DNA from: Catonia carolina | Taxonomy: Eukaryota > Arthropoda > Insecta > Hemiptera > Achilidae | Length of the DNA: 64,000 nt | Reading direction: 5' to 3' | Assembly (NCBI GenBank): GCA_035578175.1 | Contig: JAQMRL010000001.1 | Coordinates: 52,661,553 to 52,725,552, forward strand | Part shown: positions 23,084 to 34,653 of the stretch, piece after piece | Layout: every line of letters starts with the position of its first letter | How positions within the stretch are numbered: position 1 is the stretch's first letter | Notes under the pieces: generated by a model | Told to the model about the DNA's origin: nothing | Database searches by the model: none | What the model saw: only the letters and a program-made list of their open reading frames with translations | Program-made: the position numbers and the translations under genes

Positions 23084-24510
23084 AATAAAGTCGTTACTAC
23101 AAATCTGCTCTTTAACAGCTCATTTTTGGAGATGAAGGTTCCTAGTTTAAATCCTAGTAAAGAATATCGATATTTTACTAAGCGTTCATTATTTTTCAAT
23201 TAGATCAGTAGATTTCTGATTCGTTTTCTACGTAGACGGTGGCGTGTTTATTTCTTCTGGTTATTTGTTGTATTAGAGGATATGTTGCTATGGTCTGTAA
23301 AATTTTGAATACTTGAGTTTAGTTGCTTCTGTCACAAAATGACAGATTTTCAAGTCAAAATGTAATGTTCAATTTGTTACGTAATGTGGGGAGTGCGTTA
23401 TATCATGCGTAGTATTTTTGACTAGTGGGCTTGAATTTTCTGAATGTTCCATTTCTTGCCAGTTCTAAAAATTAAAACGACAAATTGGTTATTGGTTCCT
23501 AATTTGGTTATTTGGGCCGTTAATTGACTTGAGGGTAACATATTAAAACAAAACTTTTTGACACTGTTTGACACTAAATAATCTCACAAAATTACTCCCA
23601 AAATTTATCAATAGAAAAAGAAATTTACCTTTAAAATTTAAACGTTTTTAACGTTTAAAGCACCATAACCCATTGATCTCAAATCTGCGGCTACGCAGAC
23701 TCTCCCAAACAATTCAATAAGACGTCTAAAACGTCGATGGAGTCGAGGTCTCATCAAAATTAACGTAGTACTGTAATTTTGACTATCCATTACAGAGTTC
23801 TAAATACTGCAATTATGCTACATTTATCTATTCACGTCGGAGTTCTGTCACTGGGCTGTGTCTCCACTCACGTTTATTTATCATGTTATTCTTTTCAAAA
23901 TTTGTGTTATCACATTCACTGATTGTTTCCAACAGATTGTGAATTTCCTAAATAGAAAAAGTATTTAACGTATAAACTTATTTGCTAACTTAAATATTAA
24001 ATTTTCTATACTAAATTTACAAAACTTCTGAGATTATGGGTGTTTAAACTTAAATATTTTGATATTCGTATGGTATGTCATTGTCTGAAATGAGTTTCTC
24101 AGTGTCGTAGGAGCATGGAATTTACTAGGCTTATTGGAGGAACTGATAGAAATATTTAAAAATTTAATAACATGAAATTTAAATCCATTAACAAAGTTCT
24201 CATTATCTGTCAGACAAGGAATTCACTTATACTTTAGTACCATAATTCAATTTATTTGAAGTGTCTTATAAAGTTACTACCTGGTAGGTAGTTTAAAAGG
24301 TTACGGTTAAACAGATTTGAATGCTAGACAGTGGTTACCTGTGTACCGGTTCAATCAATCATTCCCTCTCAGGAATGGTCGGCCTAGATCTGTACATGAC
24401 TAAACCTCATTCACACGTAATAATATACTCATTGGGTCATGGAGTTGGATATTGTTCTAAAATTGAAGACTGCACGTACACACATCAAAATTTCAAAAAA
24501 TACATATATT
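23084..24510 (+). repeat. SINE S1, old copy split by an R-C element
   Basis: The 5' part (about 23084-23162) matches S1 from AAAGTCGTTACTAC through CAGCTCATTTTTGGAGATGA to AATCCTAGTAAAG. The remainder resumes at about 24297 with GGTTACGGTTAAACAGATTT and continues through GCTAGACAGTGGTTACCTGT, CTCTCAGGAATGGTCGGCCT and CATTGGGTCATGGAG to about 24510. The ~1.1-kb R-C element between them is absent from the S1 copies at 2226 and 50553, so R-C inserted into a pre-existing SINE. The A box is eroded, consistent with age. Confidence 0.75.
23161..24272 (-). repeat. Interspersed repeat R-C, copy A, with empty mariner site
   Basis: About 1112 bp. It is the reverse complement of 32229-34653 once the mariner is removed. 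Shared landmarks include CTTATAAGACACTTCAAAT at one end and TATCGATATT at the other, plus CCTAATAAGC/GCTTATTGGAGGAAC and CAAATCTGCGGCTACGCAG. No terminal inverted repeats and no coding frame are visible. At 23769-23770 the single TA in ACGTAGTACTGTAATTTT is the unoccupied mariner target found filled in copy B. Confidence 0.8.
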
Positions 24511-26566
24511 TTTTTTGGCTACAATTTAATTTTTATTTACAATTGTACAATTTTTTTACGCACAACTAGTAAATGAGATGGAATGAATGAGGAATGGCGG
24601 GAATGTGAGGTGAATGTGAATCGATCCAGTGACCGATTTCGGCATGAAATGTTTCAAGAAATGTTGTGCCAATTTTTAATGAAGATGATTTATAAACTAT
24701 GATGGATGATTTTTTTGAGATGATTTTCTTTTTTATGAAATGAAACAGGCATGACAAGTTAAATTGAAATGTTTTTTTTTTGTTATTTTTATGGTGGTCG
24801 GAGAAGATCCCTATTCCACCTTCGTTTCAGTCGTCTAATTGTTTTACCTCCAGACTCGTATCACTCCTTCAATACTAGTAACTGAATTCGATACATTTTT
24901 AAAGCGTAAAAACATTAGAATAATTCTAGGTCTTTGTCGGAAATCGAACCAGGAGTCACACTAATGAATCAATTGTGTCATTTAACGACCTCTTCTTGAT
25001 AACTACAGCTTAATCAGATTCAAGAGATGGGTGCTTTAAAAATTACACAGGGTAGAGAAGTGAAATTCCTCTCTAATTACAAGCCGAGTAACTCAAATAT
25101 ATTTCAGAAAAATTACAAAATCTTTTATTGTTAACCTAGTGTTTGATTGTATAAAACTGCAGTCGTACGAATCGTACGTATCTCTAATTCAAAGTGTATA
25201 AAATGAAAAATTAGCATAGGATTTTTGTTAAACAAGACGAGGTTGTTGGTATTGACGAATAAAATACAACTGCACTCGCAAAAAAATTACATACTTGAAA
25301 CCAGCATAACATAACCATAAAAGAAAATTCAACATTATCTCAATCACATCAGTTTTAGAAACGTAAACAAGTCATCATTGAATAGCGGCCAAGTTTAAGA
25401 GTTGAAGACCTCGTAAATGTCGGAACAGAACACGTCGATAATTAATAAATTGGTTTCGGTTTTAATAAAAATAATAATTGAATAAATACATTCACGATTA
25501 AGGATTTATTATTTAACATAACATTTTCGTTGAACTTGTTTTAGAGTGATTTATACAAGCATGTACAGTAACAGTCATGACCTAATACATCACAAAGTGT
25601 GGGCTGAAATTAAAACAATTTATCTTATAGATAATAAATAATATGGCTATCTGATAGGGTAATTTCAGTTGGTAAAGTACAAACATTCCCTTAAGGATTA
25701 CGTAAGTTTATTGAAGGATATAATAAGGTATGATAAACATGTAAGGCAATAACAGTATTCAAGAACAAGAACAACATTATGACTTGATATGACAGTATTG
25801 TTCACATTAAAATATATGTAATAAAAATAAATGTGGTAAATAATGACTATAGGTACATTTTCATTATTTCAATTGAAAGAAATTGTTAATGTTCTCCTTA
25901 CATTTCTTGTATTTAAAGTTTACACCCAATTTGAGGGCTTCAAAAAATTATATATATCATCTATTACTACTACAGACTTATCCGATAATTTATAAAGAAA
26001 CCTGAAAAGACTGTGGGAATTACTTATGTAGTTAATAATAACCAATTGATAAAAAAACAACCATCTAAGTGGAGCAGCCTCTAATTTAGTAAAACTGCAA
26101 AGCGGAAGACCTGGCTATGGTCTCGAAAATATAGCATTTTAAACAACTGGTACTGTACCAAAACTTAACATGGTCGCTTACGAATAAACAAATGTTGAGA
26201 CTCCCTCTCATGCCACTCCCTCTTATGAAACGTATGCTGCCGCATATTTTTGAATGAATTTCTCAGTTTCTGTTTGTTTTTATAATTCACTGAAAATAAG
26301 TCATGTTGATTTTTTATCATACCGGAACGAGCCGAGCCAGACACATTAATTTTGATTGTAGGGAATGAAATTGAAGAGTTCAACCAGGATTTAAAATTAT
26401 TTTTTTTATAATCCTTGTAAAATAAATAAGGAAGCTATTGCAATAACCAACATATTTTTTTGTGTAATTTTCGTTTTTTGCGAGAACGGGTAGAGATTAA
26501 CTGCACCTGTTTGGTGCATTATCCCGAACAGTTTGCGTTTTTTTATGATTTAAGAATTATTTGTCA
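24511..26566. other. Non-coding stretch with a possible tRNA-like relic
   Basis: At about 24900-25010 the minus strand shows a B-box-like CTGGTTCGATTTCCGAC preceded by AAGAGGTCGTTAAATGACAC, which could be the head of another tRNA-derived SINE; only one copy is visible, so this is weak. Antisense frames at 24566-24757 and 26165-26383 have no recognisable domain. The rest is AT-rich. Confidence 0.35.
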
Positions 26567-26948
26567 TGCCCATAAGGCAAGTGGAGTCTTAAATTATTTT
26601 CACTCGTTCTGCTAGTTCCAGGGCTAAAAAAAATAGTTCCGTTTCTTATCACATGGTCAGTTAATTATATAACTGAAGCATTTAAGAACAGAAGAGGAAG
26701 AGGTATACAAGACAGTAGTCAGAGTTTTCTCCTCTGAGAATATTGAATTTCATTATACAGCCAGACCCTGTGGTGAATGAAGCGAAGGTGTCATTTGCAG
26801 GGTGGAAATAAGATGCTTTTCGGAGGGCCTGGGTTGACGATAAGTATACTTTTCCACTCAGTGGGGACGGCAATTGTAAACCACCTCACTCCTCGTTTCA
26901 CTGACTAAATCCTTTAGAGGTTCAAACCAGCCTTTCGGCTGATGATTG
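26567..26948 (+). repeat. Interspersed repeat R-A, copy 2
   Basis: Landmarks in order: TGCCCATAAGGCAAGTGGAG, CTGCTAGTTCCAGGGCTAAA, CAAGACAGTAGTCAGAG, TTTCATTATACAGCCAGACC, GGTGAATGAAGCGAAGGTGT, CACTCAGTGGGGACGGCAAT, CCACCTCACTCCTCGTTTCA, AGAGGTTCAAACCAGCCTTT, CGGCTGATGA. A near-duplicate ATTTGTCA / ATTGGTCA at the edges may be a decayed TSD. The antisense frame at 26682-26873 lies wholly in this repeat and is broken in the other copies. Confidence 0.75.
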
Positions 26949-29900
26949 GTCACAAAGACAACTTGCTGAAAATTTAATCTAGCTTGCTATAACAGTGAAA
27001 TATCGTAAAAGATTTCCTATGAGCGTGCGGAAATGAAGACTAGGGAAATGTTCCTTCTCTAACTACCTCTTTCTGATAGTGAGAGCAGGGTCAGCGATGA
27101 TTAACAGCTGAATTGATAGTACAGGAATAGTATCTATACCCAGTAATGGGAGACGCAAAAACAGTACAAGCAGAGCAAACCACGTCTTCAAGTTATTTCA
27201 AATTGTAAAATATTAGTTGCACTTTTTTTTAGAATTATGAAGCATTTTGGCAATGATCTCTCTGTCGCTTACTCACATTGTAAGGTCTACAAACGTGAAT
27301 CTAACTTATACGGAACTCGCACAATTTATCTTAGAATAACAAACAGCGTCACTACTGCATTGTACTCTAAAACTTATATAATTGTATTATGTATTTTTGC
27401 ACTTATATAACATTTATATATTTCTGTAAATAAAACAGTGGTTGAAATAAAAAATATAGATAAATATAAATCTATGATCAACAAATAAATACACAACAGT
27501 ATAATTATTGCAAACACAAAAATTATGCATGTTCCACAAATATAAAAAAAAATTACAATCTATACTTCTATAATAATATTAAAAAGTAGTGTTTGTTTTT
27601 ATGAAGTTATCTCAGACACTACTCAACCGATTTAAGAACTTCTTTCACTAATGTAACCTTAGAGCTTCCTCAGTAACTTGGTTATAGGTTAACAAAATAT
27701 AGTCTGTTTCCATAACTGACTTTATTTGGACAGTCGTGGTTTGTCTTTTAACTCGTTGCTAGTTCTTGTATAAACAATCTTAACTGTTGAGATCCCATAA
27801 TTGTAAAATTTAGGGTTTTGAAACCCATTATTTTTTAGAGAGTGGTCAAAGCAAATAATAAAATATAAGCTGTAATATTTCATTAAATGATTATACTTAG
27901 GTAGTCTAGTTTTATTTCCTTAAATTAATTGAGGCTTTGTTAGTTAAGCTAATTTGTGGCAATATATAATTTTTTAACATCCGGGGATTTAAACCTGCTC
28001 TAGTTAGTTTAAAAAATAGGCATTTTACATAAAAGCATGTTCGGAAAAATATTTCCTGTCCCAGAACTAATGTGAATCTTCATTTAATAAATACCATGTC
28101 ATCATGGTAACCCGACATAACACATAAGGCGCAATCGTAAATAACTACCATAAAACTAGTAAAGAAAAGATTCAATAAAGAAATAGTAAGAACTTTAGGA
28201 AGTAATTTTTAATAATATTCTCAATCAAACAAATTTCACTTCATTTGAATTTAAATACGAAAACTTGAAAACGACATTCCATGTAAATCAATAAATTTAA
28301 ATCCATTAACAAAAAAAAAAAATAATTACAATAATAATTTACCATAAATTTAAGAACTATCCATGCCTGATCATATAAAATTAAATTAAAATATTAATTA
28401 AGAGATAAATAATTTAATTAATTAACTAAACTGCACTGCAGTCAATGGTGTAGGCCTACTTTCAAATATTTTACAAAACAAGTTTTTAACAACATTCCAG
28501 AAAACGACACGCAGTTTTGTCTCGTCAGATTCTGCAAACTTTCTCAAACAAAACTTTCACTATCATATGGACCTATACGTTATTTTATTTCAATAAATTT
28601 TCAGTTTCAAATATAACTTCATTCAACAATTAACTTGACATCATGGTCTTCAACGTTTTAATTACAAATGTTAAAATTACTGAGAAACAATCTGTGTTAT
28701 CTTTCCTAACTGACCAACAGGAAATGAAATAAATTAAGACGTCTTAACGTAATACATATTATCACATACATTCAGACGACACAAGTTTAAAACAATCATA
28801 CACTAACAGAAAATATAAAAGAAAATTTCAATTAATAAAAATTAAAAATTGTTTATACAATTGCTACAGAATTTAGATTGAGTTTTAAAAATTCTTTCAA
28901 GTTCTCTGAGAATTTTCTTACTATTTATTTATTTTCATTATATTAATTTTACAATATGTACAATTTCTCAGCTAACTGAATAGAAATTACTTTCCTGAAT
29001 AAGGCAAAGCCTGCGCTCTGGCAAGGACAGTAATGAAATAATATAACAATAATAAGTTATTATTTATAAATTGTCAATACCTTATGAATTAATTACAGAT
29101 TACTGACTACAATATTCTTGCTTATTCTATACCATACATTTTTAAAATTTAAAAGTAAATTATTACAAACTCTGACAAAAGCTTGAGCGACATCTAGAAA
29201 ACTTGCAGAAACATACAACTTTAGTTTAATTTAAAATAAGTGAATGGAACTACCATACTGTTTTTAATTTTAATTAAAACATACCCCGAAGAAGACTATA
29301 CCACCGAAAAGTTAAGTTTTAAGTTTCACTTAAGTTTTTAAAAAAAACTAAAAGGCAACCTAAATAGCTAAGAAAGAAATTTCATTTGTACTGTAATTTA
29401 TAAACTTAAGTTCCGTAAATCTAACAGCAAAATATAGACTGGTTAATCTACAAGTAGACTTATTGAAGAACAGCATCATTGTACGACAGAAACATTGAAG
29501 TCGTTAATAATTTTCATGGCTTAGAAAAAAGTCAATAAACTTTTTTTAGTAGTGAAGTGACTTTTCAATGCTATTTTAATTAAAATTTGATAATAAAATT
29601 TTTATATTATAAATAGCTTCATTGCACAACTCGGTAGTCTTAAAAAACACAATTTTGCAACTTTGATGCTTTACGTAATTTAATAAAAATAGGCCAACAC
29701 AAGTTGTTCACCAATACCAATGAAAATTTTTATTAAGTATCCTACAAAGTTTTTTATTGCCAACTTTCTAACATCTAATACAGTACAGATAACTTGACAA
29801 AATGACGTACAAGAGATGCAAGAAATATTTTATTAACTTCATAATAGGCTATTGTAACTAATAAAATCTATTTATATCGTTATTTAAATTTGAATAAGAT

Positions 29901-30808
29901 ATTTCCTTCATTCTCAATTTAAATATATTGTTTAACAGAAAAGACCCAATCTGTTTAAATTACATATTGATATTTTTTATAAAACATTAAAACCAATCAA
30001 AAGAAATTAGAATTAACAGTTGATGTATCACAGGTATCAAAGACTACACAAACAAAATAAAGATTCTACAGAAAGAAAATTTAAATATCAATCGACTACG
30101 GAAGTTGACGAGAAACATAGACTGTACGAGTCAAAAACTAACGACTTATTTTATTTTATCATGAATGGCACTCACGTACAGTTTAAAATATGAAGGAAGG
30201 TTTTACATCAGCTCAGGTAATACAAAATAGAGACTAAGTTATGTAAAGTTTTAAATAGATAATAATTGCATATTTCCAAATGGTTTCCTCAGATGAAATT
30301 TTGACTACAAAAAGGACTAACAATGATAAATTAATTTTGTACTGTTGTTTTTTTTTTATCAATGTATACGAAAATGATACCGGAAAATTTTCACGCACAA
30401 TAATTAATAGCTATATCCAAATTCTGTAAAAATGTTTGATAATTTTCAAGTTTTCTTTAGAGACTGTAGTTTCTCTCTCAATTTTTACACAAGTAATTTT
30501 CCGAGTTTTCTCAAGCCAATGTGAAAATATGAACATTTTAATAAATGAGTAATTCAGATAAAATATTTAGTTCGTATATATCAGTAAATCGACATTGATT
30601 TGCAAGGTAAAATCTCAAAACCTTATAATTTATATGATAAAAATAAATCGGTGGATTCTGATGGGTATGTAACACAACAAAAAATTAATGACAAGACTTT
30701 TGAACGCAATGAAAAATAAATGGTTTTGTAATGATCTAATTTTATTAATTTAAAGTCTCATCGACTACTAATCCATTTACGATAATGTTACAAGATAACA
30801 GATATCAT
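26949..30808. other. 3.9 kb of AT-rich DNA without recognisable genes
   Basis: Read on both strands. No LINE, SINE or R-family landmark and no coding-like block were seen. An A-run lies at 28311-28322. Confidence 0.5.
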
Positions 30809-30843
30809 ACACACACACACACGCACCCACCCACGCACGCACG

Positions 30844-30890
<47 letters not shown>
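30809..30890. repeat. Compound CA microsatellite
   Basis: ACACAC, then CGCACCCACCCACGCACGCA, then a pure (AC)n run of about 38 bases, ending in CATATATACATATAC. It is not inside an identified repeat family, unlike the GT tract at 5216. Confidence 0.95.
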
Positions 30891-30895
<5 letters not shown>

Positions 30896-31329
30896 CATAT
30901 ACGAAAAAAAATAGAATGAAAACGTAGATAAATATAATGGAAACAAAAATTACATTAACACATAGTTACAAAAAGAGTCGGTAATAATAGCTTTTTATAC
31001 GCGATCTAAAACTTTTTCAAATTCCAAAATTTAACTATTTTCTCAATCACATTCTTAAATCATTGTTAAGTTAGAATTTTGGATAATATTTATGTATTTT
31101 GACATTAAGTGACGATGCGTATGATCGAAAACTGTGCGTTGCAATGCAGCAATCTCTAGTTCGTGATGAAAATCGGACACGGTTCTTCAACTTTGCAGAT
31201 TAACTCGTAAAAATTTTAATATTTCTTATTACAAAACGCATTTAGATTTAAGCTACTGGTAAACAAAATGTAAACAAAGTACACTCACGTCTAAAACAAG
31301 TAATGACTTTGATTTAGACAAGGGTGGTC
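30891..31329. other. Non-coding stretch, no gene seen
   Basis: AT-rich leading into the GC-richer patch that follows. Nothing identified. Confidence 0.5.
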
Positions 31330-31665
31330 CAGGGTTTACAGTAGGTTACAAGCTAAACGTGATGGCCAAACTGATCCAGAATACTTTCAGGTCTAATCAA
31401 GAGTATTGCATGCTGCATGGTGTAGCATAATAATGAAATTACAACAGCTAAGCACAGCAGTCAGAGGGCCTGGTGTGGAGGCGTGCCCGTTGCGGTTATG
31501 CTCTCTCGTCCACTTCTTTAGCCTTGATATTTAGATCGGACGACTTACCCGGGTTTCTTTTTTTAGTTGATTATTCTTTGCCGCTACAGAGTAAATATCT
31601 GAAAGGATCTATGAATTTTACCTCCGGCAATATTAAAATTACCTCTTTTGACAGAGATTAGAAAG
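31330..31665 (-). other. GC-richer patch with a consensus splice-donor-like site
   Basis: About 31330-31550 is visibly richer in GC than its surroundings (GTGTGGAGGCGTGCCCGTTG). On the minus strand a perfect donor-type sequence CGG/GTAAGT falls at 31548/31543. The minus-strand sequence upstream of it has an open stretch, LPEVKFIDPFRYLLCSGKE, but this stops before the donor. It could be a 5'-UTR exon, an old repeat or chance. The plus-strand frame 31473-31661 has no known domain. Confidence 0.2.
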
Positions 31666-32228
31666 TAGTGTTTAAAAAAATTCCATTTCCTTCAAAATTT
31701 CAGTAACCATATTTGAATCTTTTCTCTACTAAACCTTAATACTACAAAACGGTGATTTATAGACAGATTAAATAGCAACCAACAAATAAAAAACACTTCG
31801 TATGGAATAAAATTAATTGGGCTATTAAACTAGTAACACAAAGTACAATAAAATCCGTAATGAAAGATTCCAAAAAATACACAATATGTTTTTTATTTCA
31901 CAATTTTATTGAGAAGTATGACAATAACAAACCTGTACAGCTTTAAATATTTGCAATAAATAATTACTTCTAAACACAGAAAATAAATACTATAACTAAC
32001 ATTTTAAAGAAATAAAAAAAGTCGAGACGGCAGCCCACAAAACCGGATCAGACGACTACATCCTCATTAGGAAATTTCATTAAATCTTTTTGTTGAAAAT
32101 AACTCCTGCAAAAATCTCCACACGAAAGAAAGGAGATTTCAAAGGCAGTAGAAGTATAATGTGTAACAAAGTTTGCATGGCAACTGCGTATTAAATTCTA
32201 TATACGGGCTTATAGTTAAAATTAATTA
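31666..32228. other. AT-rich non-coding stretch, no gene seen
   Basis: Nothing recognised up to the R-C boundary, where similarity to 24272 begins at TTTATAAGACACTTC. Confidence 0.5.
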
Positions 32229-32736
32229 TTTATAAGACACTTCAAATAAATTGAATTATGGTACTAAAGTATAAGTGAATTCCTTGTCTGACAGATAATG
32301 GGAACTTTGTTAATGGATTTAAATTTCATGTTAATAAATTTTTAAATATTTCTATCAGTTCCTCCAATAAGCGTAGTAAATTCCATGCTCCTGCGACACT
32401 GAAAAACTCATTTCAGACAATGACATACCATAAGAACATCAAAATATTTAAGTTTAAACACCCATAATCTCAGAAGTCTTGTAAATTTAGTATTGAAAAT
32501 TTAATATTTAAGTTAGCAAATAAGTTTTAAACGTTAAAAACGTTTTTTTCTATTTAGGAAATTCACAATCTGTTGGAAGCAATCAGTGAATGTGATAACA
32601 CAAATTTGGAAAAAAATAACATGATAAATAAACGTGAGTGGAGACACAGTCCAGTGACAGAACTCCGACGTGAATAGATAAGTGTAGCATAAGTGCACCA
32701 TTTAGAACACTGTAATGGATAGTCAAAATTACAGTA

Positions 32737-32764
32737 CGAGGGGGTACCCAAAAGTATCCGGAAT
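32737..32764 (+). repeat. Mariner left inverted terminal repeat
   Basis: 28 bp starting CGAGGGGGTACCCAAAAG and ending CCGGAAT. It matches the reverse complement of 34019-34046 at 26 of 28 positions; the two differences are near the middle (GTAT against GAAA). It directly follows the TA at 32735-32736. Confidence 0.9.
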
Positions 32765-32929
32765 AGCTCTGCTGTGGGCGGAGCTTGTGCAGTACAAATT
32801 CCCGCCACTAGGCTGCTTGTAGCGCTACTCATTGCCAGTTCAATGCCATTTTGTTCGTTGATCTAGCTTGTTCTGTTCTCGTGCAGTGATTGTTCTCGCT
32901 AGTGCTGTTTTGTGCTCGTGTCGTTTTTC

Positions 32930-33987
32930 ATGATGGCAAGTTTTAATGAACAACGTGCGGCTGTGAAATTTTGCTTCTTGCTCGATAAAAACTCCGCGGA
33001 AACAGTTGTAATGCTGAACACAGCTTACAAAGACGACGCTATTGGAAAAACCCAAGTGTACGAGTGGTTTTTGCGCTTTAAAAATGGCGACATGTCGATT
33101 GAGAACAAACCTCGTTCTGGACGACCGTCGACTTCCCGAACAGACGAAAATGTTGTGAAAGTGAAAGAAATTGTACGAACAGACCGACGACAGACCATTG
33201 ACCAAATATCACAGGTTAGTGGGTTATCTTGGAGCTCAGTCCCAACGCATTTTAACAGAAGACTTGACAATGAAAAGAGTCGCTGCCAAGTTTGTGCCTC
33301 GGGTTCTGACAGACACTCAAAAGGAACGTCGAATTGAAACGTGTAGTGATTTGAAACAACAGCTTGAAACTGATCCAGATTTCATGTCAAAGATCATTAC
33401 GGGTGACGAGTCTTGGTGCTATGGGTACGACCCAGAAACCAAACAACAATCCAGTCAATGGAAGACTTCATTATCACCCCGACCAAAAAAAAGTCGTCAA
33501 GTCAGATCGAACATCAAAACAATGCTGATTTGTTTTTTTGATGTGAGGGGAATTGTCCATTCAGAGTTCGTTCCACCAGGCCAGACGGTAAATCAAGCTT
33601 TTTATCTTGAAGTGTTAAGAAGACTACGAAACAGCATTCGTCGTAAAAGACCTAATTTGTGGCAGACAGGGGACTGGTTTTTCCACCACGACAACGCGCC
33701 TGCACACACGGCAATCTCGGTTACCCAGTTTTTGGCGAAAAACGGCATGCGCACCGTACTCACCCGATCTGGCTCCGTGTGAGTTTTTCTTGTTCCCACG
33801 CATGAAAAGGGGCATGAAAGGTCTCCGATTTAACAACGTTGATGATGTCAAGAAAAAAACGACGGATGAGCTGGCAGCCATCACTGAAGAGGAGTACAAA
33901 AAATGTTTTGAACAGTGGAAGCACCGGTGGGACAAATGTATTAGTTGTAATGGAGAGTATTTTGAAGGGGATAAGGTTCTTTTGTAA
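32930..33987 (+). pseudogene. Mariner transposase pseudogene (two frameshifts)
   Basis: Would encode the DDE/D transposase that binds the terminal repeats and cuts and pastes the element at TA. First ATG at 32930 (a second in-frame ATG at 32933), stop TAA at 33985-33987. The N-terminal part (MASFNEQRAAVKFC.., KTQVYEWFLRFKNG, RSGRPST) is the two-helix-turn-helix DNA-binding region. At about 33238-33243 an extra base (CCC where CC is expected) moves the frame. The next frame has FVPRVLTDTQKERR, the first catalytic Asp in ITGDESW (codon 33405) and the second in HHDNAPAHT (codon 33690). About 14 bases are then missing near 33750-33757, giving a second shift, after which PYSPDLAPCEFFLFPRMK follows. 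Family members have Asp where Glu (GAG, 33781) stands here. Related to mariner/SETMAR-type transposases; the subfamily is not certain. Confidence 0.95.
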
Positions 33988-34018
33988 AAAAATTAAAAAT
34001 AAATAGTTTTAAAAAATA

Positions 34019-34046
34019 ATTCCGGTTTCTTTTGGGTACCCCCTCG
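34019..34046 (-). repeat. Mariner right inverted terminal repeat
   Basis: ATTCCGG..TTTTGGGTACCCCCTCG, inverted relative to 32737-32764 and followed by the TA at 34047-34048. Confidence 0.9.
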
Positions 34047-34653
34047 TACTACGTTAATTTTGATGAGATCTCGACTTCATCGACGTTTGAGACGTCTTAT
34101 TGGATTGTTTGGGAGAGTCTGCGTAGCCGCAGATTTGAGATCAATGGGTGATGGTGCTTTAAACGTTAAAAACGTTTAAATTTTAAAGGTAAATTTCTTT
34201 TTCTATTGATAAATTTTGGGAGTAATTTTGTGAGATTATTTAGTGTCAAACAGTGTCAAAAAGTTTTGTTTTAATATGGTACCCCCAAGTCAATTAACGG
34301 CCCAAATAACCAAATTGGGAACCAATAACCAATTTGTCGTTTCAATTTTTAGAACTGCAAAGAAATGGAACGCTCAGAAAATTCAAGCCCACTAGTCAAA
34401 AATACTATGCATGATATAACGCACTCCCCACATTACGTAACAAATTGAACAATACATTTTGACTTGAAAATTCATTTTGTGACAGAAGCAACTAAACTCA
34501 AGTATTCAAAATTTTACAGACCATAGCAACATATCCTCTAATACAACAAATAACCAGAAGAAATAACCACGCCTCCGTCTACGTAGAAAACGAATCAGAA
34601 ATCTACTGATCTAATTGAAAAATAATGAACGTTAGTAAAATATCGATATTCTT

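Larger units (their letters stand above)
32737..34046 (+). mobile_element. Mariner transposon, full-length but inactive
   Basis: A 1310-bp Tc1/mariner-superfamily DNA transposon bounded by inverted terminal repeats and a TA duplication (32735-32736 and 34047-34048). The length is the family's usual ~1.3 kb. One transposase gene fills it on the plus strand, with about 190 bp of 5' leader and about 60 bp of 3' sequence. The insertion is in an R-C repeat, whose other copy in this window has the unoccupied TA. The transposase has two frameshifts, so it cannot move itself, but the termini look intact and might still be recognised by a transposase supplied in trans. Confidence 0.95.
32229..34653 (+). 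repeat. Interspersed repeat R-C, copy B, interrupted by mariner
   Basis: Sequence from TTTATAAGACACTTC (32229) to TATCGATATTCTT (34653) is the reverse complement of copy A at 23161-24272, except that 1310 bp of mariner plus one extra TA is present. Without it the copy is about 1113 bp, matching copy A. A TTATAA lies at each edge (32230-32235 and 34652-34657) and could be a TSD, but copy A does not share it, so the exact ends are uncertain. Class unknown; no coding capacity seen. Confidence 0.8.

Noticed and set aside
24321..24569. 82-codon plus frame
   Set aside because: It is the 3' half of the split S1 SINE read as protein.
26682..26873. 63-codon antisense frame
   Set aside because: Entirely within R-A copy 2; the frame is broken in the other R-A copies.
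32840..33205. Antisense frames of 61-121 codons across the mariner
   Set aside because: They are shadows of the transposase, whose plus-strand frames carry all the family motifs.
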